From Variimorphobacter saccharofermentans (lineage in GTDB: Bacteria; Bacillota; Clostridia; Lachnospirales; Lachnospiraceae): 64,000 nt of DNA. A program made the position numbers and the translations under genes. Below the pieces are notes generated by a model. The model was not told the DNA's origin. It saw only the letters and a program-made list of their open reading frames with translations, and searched no databases. Where the stretch lies: contig NZ_JACEGA010000001.1 of the NCBI RefSeq assembly GCF_014174405.1, positions 4,041,001 through 4,105,000 of the forward strand, given 5' to 3'. Shown piece after piece: positions 18,265 through 26,479 of this stretch. Position 1 is the stretch's first letter; every line of letters begins with the position of its first letter.

Positions 18265-19250
18265 TGTAGATAGTCCTCCGCAACTGACCATACCCGGCTT
18301 TGCTGTAATTCATGAAGGGAAATACCTAGATATCTTCCATCCGCTTGTGATTTGAGAGGTATTTTTATAATCCTGTCCTGAGCAATCGCTGCACCCGTTA
18401 CCTCCATCTGTCTGTTCCACTCTGTAAGCAAGGCCTTCTCATACTTTGAATTATTCCATGGAACTAATACCTCGTTGCTTTGCTTTAACAGCTCCATTAC
18501 TGCTTCCGAGTAAAAACTGATATAAAAGACCACAAGATCATACTCGGAGCTGGTTATCAGGCTTTGAATCCATTTGCGAACATCCTCTTTCGTTAAGGAC
18601 AGCAATTCAAAACCACAGGTGATACCTGATAATACGGACAGATTGCCGTGATACTGAACAAGGGATCTCATTTTTGTTATTGTGTCGGGATTTTCTTTCA
18701 GATAATAGATGAACTCAGATAGCGCAGAATTGTTATCACTCTCATTGCAACTACAAATATCTGTTGGAAGAAGCTCCATGGGAATAAATAGGACACTGCT
18801 ATGTTCCGACTGAAGCATACTGACAGACCAGGCGAAAGCTGTCTTTGACTCCTCAGGAACAGGAGAATGTATGGATATAATTTTGGTCTTGCCAGAGGGC
18901 TGCTGCCTGTGTAGTTCATTCTCCCATCTTCTGAAATAAGATATTGCCTTTGATATTACGCTTTGTACGGATTGATATTTAAAGATATAAAGCTTTTCAA
19001 AATCCTTTTCTTTGGACTGATCCTCTGTGAATTGAACAATTAGTTTCACATTATCCGGTGGTATATCATCTGTCCCCATATCCGTACCCAATAGTAGTAT
19101 GTCAATCAAGTGCTGTCGCAGATATTCCTGAAGACTTTCCGCTTTTGTAAAAATACAGATTTCATATTCAGGCTCATTCTTTTTAAAGAATTCCATAAAC
19201 CGCGTAGCATAACTGGTATCTCTGTCGTAAAGAGCCAGTACTTTTCTCAA
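18261..19250 (-). CDS. TadZ-like localisation protein (receiver-like plus degenerate ParA/MinD domain)
   Basis: About 329 residues. The first 110 look like an atypical receiver domain (RKVLALYDRDTSYATR, then DILLLGTDM). The rest resembles the MinD/ParA-type domain of TadZ/CpaE. In place of the deviant Walker A loop it has HSPVPEESKTAFAW, which lacks the glycines and signature lysine. The TTG at 19250 is the likely start, 9 bases after AGGAGG, and gives the expected receiver N-terminus; an in-frame ATG at 19364 would add a spurious hydrophobic peptide. TadZ proteins place the pilus machine in the cell. It is the first gene of the Tad operon. Confidence 0.72.
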   Translation of the reverse strand: MRKVLALYDRDTSYATRFMEFFKKNEPEYEICIFTKAESLQEYLRQHLIDILLLGTDMGTDDIPPDNVKLIVQFTEDQSKEKDFEKLYIFKYQSVQSVISKAISYFRRWENELHRQQPSGKTKIISIHSPVPEESKTAFAWSVSMLQSEHSSVLFIPMELLPTDICSCNESDNNSALSEFIYYLKENPDTITKMRSLVQYHGNLSVLSGITCGFELLSLTKEDVRKWIQSLITSSEYDLVVFYISFYSEAVMELLKQSNEVLVPWNNSKYEKALLTEWNRQMEVTGAAIAQDRIIKIPLKSQADGRYLGISLHELQQSRVWSVAEDYLQ

Positions 19251-19582
19251 TATATCATTCCTCCTATTCTGAACTAAATGAAAATATGTGAGTAAATAAG
19301 AATATGAACAGATAACGATGATTGTTATGAAATTAAAACAGAAAAACATAGATATGTTGAACATGTGAATATCTTACAGCGGCATACTTTTATTGTCAAT
19401 CAAAACTCTGTCTGTATTTACATCTTTGGTATATTATGATAAATAATTTCTTGTAAATTGTCTCTTTGCACAAGGCACATATCATTATCGACTTGCTGGT
19501 CTAAAGTAATATAACGCAAAAAAGACTGGCATACACCAATCTTTATAGGCAAAAATGCAACCATTTAGCGGTTATATAATTC
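19251..19582. other. Intergenic region upstream of the Tad operon
   Basis: This stretch holds the bofA terminator (19518-19543, minus strand) and, below it, the region that should contain the Tad operon promoter. No promoter hexamers were assigned with confidence. The AT-rich segment at 19380-19460 is the most likely place. Confidence 0.4.
19518..19543 (-). terminator. Rho-independent terminator after bofA
   Basis: On the minus strand, AAGATTGG and CCAGTCTT form an 8-bp stem with a six-base loop (TGTATG), followed by a run of six T. It separates bofA from the Tad operon. Confidence 0.75.
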
Positions 19583-19858
19583 TCATGCAGTGAAAAAATA
19601 GTATACGGCAAGCCCAAATAAAAGCAGAAAGCCTGGTAATCCAAGTAAACCGTTGGTAGCAACAGTCGCCGCATTAATTCCTACACTTATGGTGAAGCCC
19701 CTGCTCTTTAATACCATATTTAGCAAATAGATGGCCAATGTCCCCAAGCATGCACGGAGTGCAAAGTTCACAATCAGATCCGGTCTCTGCTTTATGACAC
19801 ATGCTAAAATGAATATCAGACATACTACTATCACAGTAATAAAAATAATATTCTCCAT
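19583..19858 (-). CDS. bofA: Pro-sigma-K processing inhibitor BofA family protein
   Basis: Ninety-one residues, two to three membrane segments, with the conserved C-terminal pattern GINAATVATNGLLGLPG of the BofA family. In Bacillus, BofA holds the SpoIVFB protease inactive in the outer forespore membrane until late sporulation. The gene is divergent from a DUF2508 gene, which recalls the Bacillus yaaL-bofA neighbourhood. GGAGAGATTGT precedes the ATG. Confidence 0.88.
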   Translation of the reverse strand: MENIIFITVIVVCLIFILACVIKQRPDLIVNFALRACLGTLAIYLLNMVLKSRGFTISVGINAATVATNGLLGLPGFLLLFGLAVYYFFTA

Positions 19859-20051
19859 ACAATCTCTCCTTCTTCGTAGTATGAAACTATCTGAAGCATC
19901 TGTTATCTCATTCTATCCGTATTAACACTTCCATTTGTACATCCCTTCACTACATTTATATACTCAATTATCCAATTTATGTTAATAAATAGAATAAAAG
20001 ACAATGAAATTGACTATACTAGTAAAAACTATATAGCGAGGATGGTGAAGT

Positions 20052-20270
20052 ATGCGATTGCTCTTTAAGAAGAAACCTCCGAAAGAAAATCTGTTGCTAA
20101 TAAACGAAATAAATAAAACCAAAATTGCTCTAGAGGCTGCCTATTCTAATTTTGAAAATGTAGTGGATCCGGATTTAATTGATAGCTGCATATATGAATT
20201 AAATGCTGTTCAAAATCGATATAAATACTTAATAAGACAGGCAAAAGCCTTGGATCAAAAATACTGCTAG
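20052..20270 (+). CDS. DUF2508 (YaaL-like) protein
   Basis: Seventy-two residues, basic and mostly helical, with LINEINKTKIALEAAYSNFE and a C-terminal RYKYLIRQAKAL segment typical of DUF2508/YaaL. The function is unknown. Its closeness to bofA, also seen in Bacillus (yaaL next to bofA), supports the call. GAGGATGGTGAAGT precedes the ATG. Here the two genes are divergent, so they do not form an operon. Confidence 0.8.
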   Translation: MRLLFKKKPPKENLLLINEINKTKIALEAAYSNFENVVDPDLIDSCIYELNAVQNRYKYLIRQAKALDQKYC

Positions 20271-20303
20271 AAAATTTTAGACTTTTTAAATCTACATGAA
20301 TTA

Positions 20304-20373
20304 AGCTGTCCCAACCTTCCATACCATGGAGTATTGTAATATAATACTCTAAGGTCCGGTGGTTGGGACAGCT
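20304..20373 (+). terminator. Long hairpin after the DUF2508 gene
   Basis: AGCTGTCCCAACC (20304-20316) pairs perfectly with its complement at 20361-20373. A nested stem, GAGTATT/AATACTC, lies inside. No clean T run follows, so termination is likely but not certain. It may serve fliS on the other strand as well. Confidence 0.5.
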
Positions 20374-20539
20374 CGCTTCACTCTATAATTTCTCTTTTGT
20401 AGTTTATGTATTCTCTTTTGTTCTTAAAACTTTTATCAGTAGTACTCTATTTCCTTTTGTACCTTAAACTTAATGTGATAACTTTTGTACTCCAGCAGAA
20501 GCTACCAAAACGTTTCCGCTTTCTCTTTGGTAATGGCTT

Positions 20540-21019
20540 CTATGCAATGAACCCACGGTTTCGATCACTGGGATCGATATAAGTCTCATTTAAGGTACCT
20601 TTTCCGTAGGTTAAGCCCGCGTAAAGCTGTTGGGTATTGCGCATTACAGGTCCACTTTGATCCTGCTTGCTTACCTCTTCAAAGCCCACAAGCAGCTTTC
20701 TTAATACGACCTCAGCACTTTCCAGAGGTTCCGGATTTCTCTTAATGATCGCTGTAATAATTCGTTTATTCGTATAAAGATATAGATTTAACAGGTCATA
20801 GGAAAGGGCATAACCCATATCCAGTGCATTAATCAGCTCATTGATATATTTCTGTGCCTTCTTCAGTTCCTTATCAAATGTCGATAGGTCACCCATGTCA
20901 TAAGCCTCTTTTGCTTCCTCTATTTCCGTTAATATCATCTCATACAAAATAACTATCAGCTCACTCTTGGATGCTTGTGTCACTCTTGCTGTAAACGTCT
21001 GAATCGCTTCTTTTTTCAT
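20540..21019 (-). CDS. fliS: Flagellar export chaperone FliS
   Basis: A 159-residue helical protein with the FliS pattern: SKSELIVILYEMILTEIEEA near residues 18-37, then KAQKYINELINALDM and a helical core. FliS binds the disordered C-terminus of flagellin in the cytoplasm and delivers it to the export gate. It lies 35 bases after the flagellin gene on the same strand. FliS proteins are usually about 125 residues; this one has a longer C-terminal tail (about 130-159). Confidence 0.9.
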   Translation of the reverse strand: MKKEAIQTFTARVTQASKSELIVILYEMILTEIEEAKEAYDMGDLSTFDKELKKAQKYINELINALDMGYALSYDLLNLYLYTNKRIITAIIKRNPEPLESAEVVLRKLLVGFEEVSKQDQSGPVMRNTQQLYAGLTYGKGTLNETYIDPSDRNRGFIA

Positions 21020-21054
21020 GAGTCATACCTCCTGCTCGGATCATTCCTCCCATA

Positions 21055-22602
21055 TTATTGCTGTAATAAGGATAGAATCATCTGAGGTCTCTGATTTGCC
21101 TGGGATAACATTGCTGTACCTGCTTGAGCTAATACGTTTTTCTGAGTATAATTTGCCATCTCTTCTGCCATATCCACATCTTCAATACGGGATAAGGATT
21201 CGGTCATGTTCTCTGAAGTAACATCCAGATTAGCAATAGAATGCTCCAGGCGGTTCTGGTATGCACCTAGCTTAGCACGAATTGCTGATACTTCATTAAC
21301 GGCATTGTCTAGTAAGGTAATTGCTTCCTCTGCACCATCCTGTGTACAGATATTCACCTTATCGATTCCTAATGTCTTCGGTGTTACCTTTGGTATTCTA
21401 ACGGACATGGTTTGTCCTTCATTTGCACCAATCTGTAAATCCATAGGGCCTGCGCTCAATACGGAAATTGTGATAAGCTCTAAGCCCGATCCGGGATCCG
21501 TAACATCAGCAGGCGTATCTCCCATATAACGATCATCAAAGGTGTTTCCTACAGTACCGGGAGCTACCTCGATTACCATTTTGAATCCACCCTTATCCTC
21601 AACTGTGATTTTATCCCCTCTTATGGATACTGTAGCAGTATTTTCATACAAGGAAGTGGGATCAATGGCTGCCTTACGGACAAGCTCTACTTTTGCATCA
21701 TATCCTACAGCAGTTTCCACCGTAGTTCTTAATCCAAATATAGACGCTAAATTAGCATTGTCACAATGCACCTCTATCTTTTCTCTGGAACCATAATCCT
21801 TACTAACGAAAATCAAACGGTCGCCAGAGGCAAATTCCTTACTTGCATATCCGGCAGTGTCTAAATTATCCGTTGTTGATGGTACTGCAGTATCATCTAT
21901 GGCAAATACATTAACATCAACCATGTCACATAGTGCTGTAAGCTTTGCCATTACCTCATCTATGGTATCGAATTCATTTATTTCTACAGATTCTCCATTT
22001 ACCGTAATTGTACCTGTCTGGGATGCTCCAATCGTTCCAGTTGCAGGGAAGGCTGTTACATCTCCTATTAGTACTGCCTGTCTGGGATCCTGCGTTATTT
22101 CCAGCTGATAATCTCCCACATTCACCGAATCGGATTGAGAGATTAGCTTCACCTTATCGTTATTAGAAAAGGACTTTCGATCAATATTTCCATCCAACAG
22201 TGTCATGGTATTGAATTCTGTTGTATCGGAAATTCTCTGAATTTCATTATTTAATTGATTAATTTCTGCCTGAATGGAGGCACGGTCATCCGCTGTATAG
22301 GTACCATTTGCAGCCTGTACTGCAAGCTCTCTCATTCTTTGGAGCATCGCTTCTACTTCTACCAACGCACCTTCAGCAGTCTGAATAACGGAAATACCGT
22401 CCGATGCATTTCGGGAAGCCTGGTCCAGTCCTGCGATCTGTGTTCTCATTTTCTCTGAAATTGCTAATCCCGCTGCATCATCTGCAGCACTGTTAATACG
22501 GTAACCTGAAGATAATCTCTCTAAGCTTTTATCCAGCTTCAGATTTGTTCTGGATAGCTGGTTATTCGCTTTTAATGCGGAAATGTTATGATTAATTCTC
22601 AT
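21055..22602 (-). CDS. fliC: Flagellin
   Basis: A 515-residue flagellin. The N-terminal D0/D1 region begins MRINHNISALKANNQLSRTN and includes LSSGYRINSAADDAAGLAIS. The C-terminal D1/D0 region includes SRIEDVDMAEEMANYTQ and ends MILSLLQQ. Residues about 145-405 form the surface-exposed variable region, longer than in minimal clostridial flagellins. GGGTGAT 6 bases before the ATG is the likely ribosome site. The gene follows the DUF6240 gene on the same strand with about 156 bases between, and fliS follows it. No good sigma-28 promoter was seen upstream. Confidence 0.97.
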   Translation of the reverse strand: MRINHNISALKANNQLSRTNLKLDKSLERLSSGYRINSAADDAAGLAISEKMRTQIAGLDQASRNASDGISVIQTAEGALVEVEAMLQRMRELAVQAANGTYTADDRASIQAEINQLNNEIQRISDTTEFNTMTLLDGNIDRKSFSNNDKVKLISQSDSVNVGDYQLEITQDPRQAVLIGDVTAFPATGTIGASQTGTITVNGESVEINEFDTIDEVMAKLTALCDMVDVNVFAIDDTAVPSTTDNLDTAGYASKEFASGDRLIFVSKDYGSREKIEVHCDNANLASIFGLRTTVETAVGYDAKVELVRKAAIDPTSLYENTATVSIRGDKITVEDKGGFKMVIEVAPGTVGNTFDDRYMGDTPADVTDPGSGLELITISVLSAGPMDLQIGANEGQTMSVRIPKVTPKTLGIDKVNICTQDGAEEAITLLDNAVNEVSAIRAKLGAYQNRLEHSIANLDVTSENMTESLSRIEDVDMAEEMANYTQKNVLAQAGTAMLSQANQRPQMILSLLQQ

Positions 22603-22758
22603 GTAAAATCACCCATACCTTTCTGTTATTGCTGCCATCTCCCTCCCTGTTATGATGGTTCGCATTATTTTTCTTTTGCTTTATCTGCCCGTATCCCGTC
22701 CACCTCCATGTGGTAGGATACCTCTATATTAGTCAATAAATATTTTTGATTTATGATT

Positions 22759-25700
22759 CTACTGCTCGGACAGGTGTACCATCCGCACAACAGATTTAGC
22801 GATACGATATAGGGTACGCTCCGTATCAGCTGTTATCGTATTGTTCGTATCCTCATCGGATATCTGAAAACGATAGGAATCGTTATCCTTTTGTTGTAAG
22901 CCAAAGTTTACTTGCTTAATTGCAATATTGCTTTCTTCTGCTGTATGCTCCAGTACGGATATATTCTCCTGAAGTCGGGATAATCCTTCCCTGCTATCAC
23001 TACTGATAAATCCACTCAGTGTCTGATCCTTAAGGGAAAACTCCGCCTTCATATTACCTAGCTGTTCGGATCGAATTGTAACAGATAATTTGCCGGTATC
23101 ACGAGCGCCTCGAATAATGGTCAAATTCATATTCGTAACACCCTTCTCTGTCTCAATTGGTATCTGATAGAATTCTTTCGAAGCCATTTTTCGTAGAAAT
23201 GTAATCTGCTGTCCGATACTTTTTAACTCTGCCAATCGACGACTGTCAATCTTCTCTTCGGAACAAGCTCGTTCCACTACTTCTTTAGCATTCGCCTCTA
23301 ACTGCGCATAGGCATTCTCCATAGAAGACTTATCAATCAATGTATCGGAAATATCGTCAGTTTCCTTAAGATTATTTTGCAAGTTTTCGTCGATATTTTC
23401 CTGTTCCAGTTTCTTTAGCTTTGTAATCGCTGATTCACCACTACTTAAAATATGATTGGCCATCACAATATGAAGTGGTGTGGCCGGTACCTGAAAATCG
23501 TTCAGGAACCGAATTGCCTGTTCACTGTTCTTACAGAGTGTACGGATTTGGTTCACGGTATCCGTGTAAGCCTCATATTCCGTTGAATCTTTGCTGTCCA
23601 CTGATTTTACCTGCTCCCAAAGCTTTTCAATCGGTATGCTCTTTATAGAATTCCAGATACCTTCTTCCACAGGCTCCTGCAACTGTGCAGGAAGAATCTC
23701 ACTTCCTGATGCTTCTGTCTGATACAGAAGCTCCTGAATGCTTTGCAGCTTACCGGGTGATACTTGCTCTGCAATATCCTTCAGCATCTGATTCATATAC
23801 TCGATCTGCTCTGCAACGGCTTCTCTTCTGGTATCATCCGAAGGATTCTGCTCATCTTTATTTTGTAAAGCCGAAAGCTGGTCCGTAATGGTTTCCCCTT
23901 CTCTTGATACTGACTGAAGTGTACCGAATTCATCATCAATAATTGCATCCAGTCTTCCCTTTTTACCTGTCCGCACTGCACTAAGAAGATGCTCCAGGGT
24001 AACCTCTCTTCCGGAATTAATTACAGCACCCAGAGCTGCTCCGTCAGTTTTTTCCACATTGTACAGTAAACGATATATTCCAATATACGATTTTCTTTCC
24101 TCCGGGGTAATCTCGTTGGATTTTTCCAGCTTTATCAAGTAGTTGCTGTATCTCTCCTCTGAGGTGATACCCTGTTCCTCCCTGATACGGTCTATTACCT
24201 GATTCAGCTCTGATATCGGCATATTTAAGGGATTGAGTCCCTCTTTTATCATGGAAACCGTTACCTGAGGATGCAAATTCCTCATCATCCGGTTGACTTC
24301 CATATCATAAGCCTTTATCTGGTTGACGGATTGCTGGTTAATCTCCATATTATTATAGCCCAGAATTCGAACTGCTCTCTGGTTTTGCTCTGTATTCTCA
24401 ATGTTAAGCTCTGCAAGCAGGCCATCCATGTTCCGAAACGCTTTTTGAATGGAATCTCCATACTCTGCATTGGGAACGGTCATTAAAGCGTCATATGCTG
24501 TCCCTGCTCTATCCAACTTGGCCTGCAGCTGATTTCCATCTGTTAAGAGGCTTGGAATCGTCTGTTCCTTTCGCTGGGATAAGGTACTTCCCAGTACATA
24601 GCTTGGCACCCATTGCAGTCTTTGAACACTTTGTGTTGTATCCCGAAGTATTTGAACGGACTCCTCGGATACCTCCACATTCTGCTCCTGCAATAGCTCC
24701 TTGTAGTAATTATTCTCCAGTTCTCTTAAAGCCTCTACTACCTCCTCCAGTTTTTTTAGCTCAATGGAGAATCCCTTCTTCTCAAGCTGTGCCGCTGCTT
24801 CGTAGGTCATCTTCAATCGGATTTCTTCCAGCTGACGACGTGCCTTTATTTCTTCAAAACGATAATCCCTGCCATCTATTGCAGCTGCTGTTTCTTGTAT
24901 AGCTTCTCCTGCTGTAGAGGAGAATTCTTCTGTCTCCACTTCTTCGGATGCATCCGATCTCTTTGCGGAAAGACCCTCCTGTATAGCTAGTAATCGTTTA
25001 ATTGTGATATCCGAATCTTCTCTTACTGCCTGGGATATAACTTCCTCACTGATGTTTTGAAGCTGATCAACCGTATCCCGTAAAGCAGAATACTCTGATG
25101 TGTATAGGGATACATTCTTAGGTGCGATACCCTGCTTCATACTGTCAATAATATTATCCAGCACCGCATCCTTGTTCATATTATTCTTAATCTCATCCAA
25201 AGCTTTTTTCTGGGCATAGCTTTCCTTCGTAACAGGCAGGTTATTACTAAGCAGCCATTTCGCAGTCTCCACATTATCAGCATTAACCGGATATCCGGCT
25301 TCCCGAATGACCTCCTGAACCTGGGAGGAAAGCTCCTTCCATGCTTCATCCGATATGTTTGTTGTGTTTTTTGCAGCTTTACTGCCGCTATAATAAGCTT
25401 TGTATATATTGGCTATGGTGGGCTCTAAATCCTGAGCTATAAGATACTGCATGGTTTTATCATCCATATTTGCAGATACACTGCTTTGCTCAAGAGCCAT
25501 TTTGATGGATTGTATATTTTCCGATGTCACAGGAAGATTAGCCTCTTTGAGTCTTTTTTCTATCTCTTGCTCCATTGACGAAGACTGTCCATATGATTTC
25601 TGCATTCCGGCTGCTGCCAGCTCATAGGAATTGCTTTCTGACTTCACCTTATCTAAGGCATTCATTATTCCCACTACGGTTAAGGAATCCACCATAATTC

Positions 25701-26181
25701 CGTTCTTCTCCAGCAGCATACAATCCTGCTCTGTCAGGCGAATACCGATCTCTTCTAACTTATCTTTCATATCAAGTATCGCTTTTTCTCTCTCCGCCTG
25801 CTTTGCATTCTTGTCTTTTCTATCAAGTATGTAATCCTTGTCCGGTTCCTGGACTCTTGTTGCAGTTAATGTATTCTGGTTATCCTCAGACAGGGAATCT
25901 AACAGCTTTAATTCAACCTCATTGTCTGATGCCTTTATAACCTCGAACGTCTTAACTTCACCACGAACGGCATTTTTTAAGATATCCTTTGATACTGTGA
26001 TTCTTTCACCCTGAATATCAAGGGTAACATCCTCATCCACTGATAATACGGTACCCGAAATCAACTGTCCCTTACTCAAGCGGGACAGATTATTATCGCT
26101 CTTATTCTTAACCGTAAATTTAGCGGCATTTGATATGTCCGCCAGCTTATAGTTCTCTTCTCTTGCAACTTTATAATCCAT
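22759..26181 (-). CDS. DUF6240 protein, flagellar hook-length control (FliK)-like
   Basis: An 1140-residue, highly charged protein rich in helix and coiled coil. The first 100 residues contain a small beta-rich module (LISGTVLSVDEDVTLDI). The middle has repeated helical units. The last 150 residues contain MNLTIIRGARDTGKLSVTIR and MKAEFSLKD, like the C-terminal domain of FliK proteins. This, together with its place directly upstream of flagellin, suggests a flagellar role in hook-length or filament assembly. The unit is far longer than Salmonella FliK (405 residues). The family assignment beyond DUF6240 is inferred. Confidence 0.7.
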   Translation of the reverse strand: MDYKVAREENYKLADISNAAKFTVKNKSDNNLSRLSKGQLISGTVLSVDEDVTLDIQGERITVSKDILKNAVRGEVKTFEVIKASDNEVELKLLDSLSEDNQNTLTATRVQEPDKDYILDRKDKNAKQAEREKAILDMKDKLEEIGIRLTEQDCMLLEKNGIMVDSLTVVGIMNALDKVKSESNSYELAAAGMQKSYGQSSSMEQEIEKRLKEANLPVTSENIQSIKMALEQSSVSANMDDKTMQYLIAQDLEPTIANIYKAYYSGSKAAKNTTNISDEAWKELSSQVQEVIREAGYPVNADNVETAKWLLSNNLPVTKESYAQKKALDEIKNNMNKDAVLDNIIDSMKQGIAPKNVSLYTSEYSALRDTVDQLQNISEEVISQAVREDSDITIKRLLAIQEGLSAKRSDASEEVETEEFSSTAGEAIQETAAAIDGRDYRFEEIKARRQLEEIRLKMTYEAAAQLEKKGFSIELKKLEEVVEALRELENNYYKELLQEQNVEVSEESVQILRDTTQSVQRLQWVPSYVLGSTLSQRKEQTIPSLLTDGNQLQAKLDRAGTAYDALMTVPNAEYGDSIQKAFRNMDGLLAELNIENTEQNQRAVRILGYNNMEINQQSVNQIKAYDMEVNRMMRNLHPQVTVSMIKEGLNPLNMPISELNQVIDRIREEQGITSEERYSNYLIKLEKSNEITPEERKSYIGIYRLLYNVEKTDGAALGAVINSGREVTLEHLLSAVRTGKKGRLDAIIDDEFGTLQSVSREGETITDQLSALQNKDEQNPSDDTRREAVAEQIEYMNQMLKDIAEQVSPGKLQSIQELLYQTEASGSEILPAQLQEPVEEGIWNSIKSIPIEKLWEQVKSVDSKDSTEYEAYTDTVNQIRTLCKNSEQAIRFLNDFQVPATPLHIVMANHILSSGESAITKLKKLEQENIDENLQNNLKETDDISDTLIDKSSMENAYAQLEANAKEVVERACSEEKIDSRRLAELKSIGQQITFLRKMASKEFYQIPIETEKGVTNMNLTIIRGARDTGKLSVTIRSEQLGNMKAEFSLKDQTLSGFISSDSREGLSRLQENISVLEHTAEESNIAIKQVNFGLQQKDNDSYRFQISDEDTNNTITADTERTLYRIAKSVVRMVHLSEQ

Positions 26182-26479
26182 AGTGTCCTTTTCCCCGTTT
26201 CAAGCGCTTCCCTGCGTATATTCTCTATCCTTAGCCATTCTATTTAAACAAATATTATATCTTACTTACTACAGACTGTTACGAGTAATATTTCGGTCGA
26301 ACCATGTAAAAACTTAACCTTTCATGAGGTATTGAGGAAAAATTCATTGTACTACTTCTTACCTGGTATCTCCTCGAATAAACATAAAATAACTAAGAAT
26401 ATTACATGATCAATCGCAAGCAACTCCTATATAAGACTTTTGCTTCGTATTAACTGCCATTGGCAGAATGGAGGATACT
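26182..26479. other. Intergenic region between divergent genes
   Basis: About 300 AT-rich bases hold the divergent promoters of the DUF6240 and DUF885 genes. A short palindrome (CTGCCATTGGCAG, 26453-26465) lies before the DUF885 ribosome site. No promoter could be assigned with confidence. Confidence 0.4.

Noticed and set aside
22603-22758. Sigma-28 promoter for flagellin
   Set aside because: A GGCAGATAAAG segment resembles the -10 element GCCGATAA, but no TAAA-like -35 lies at the right distance, so it is not called.
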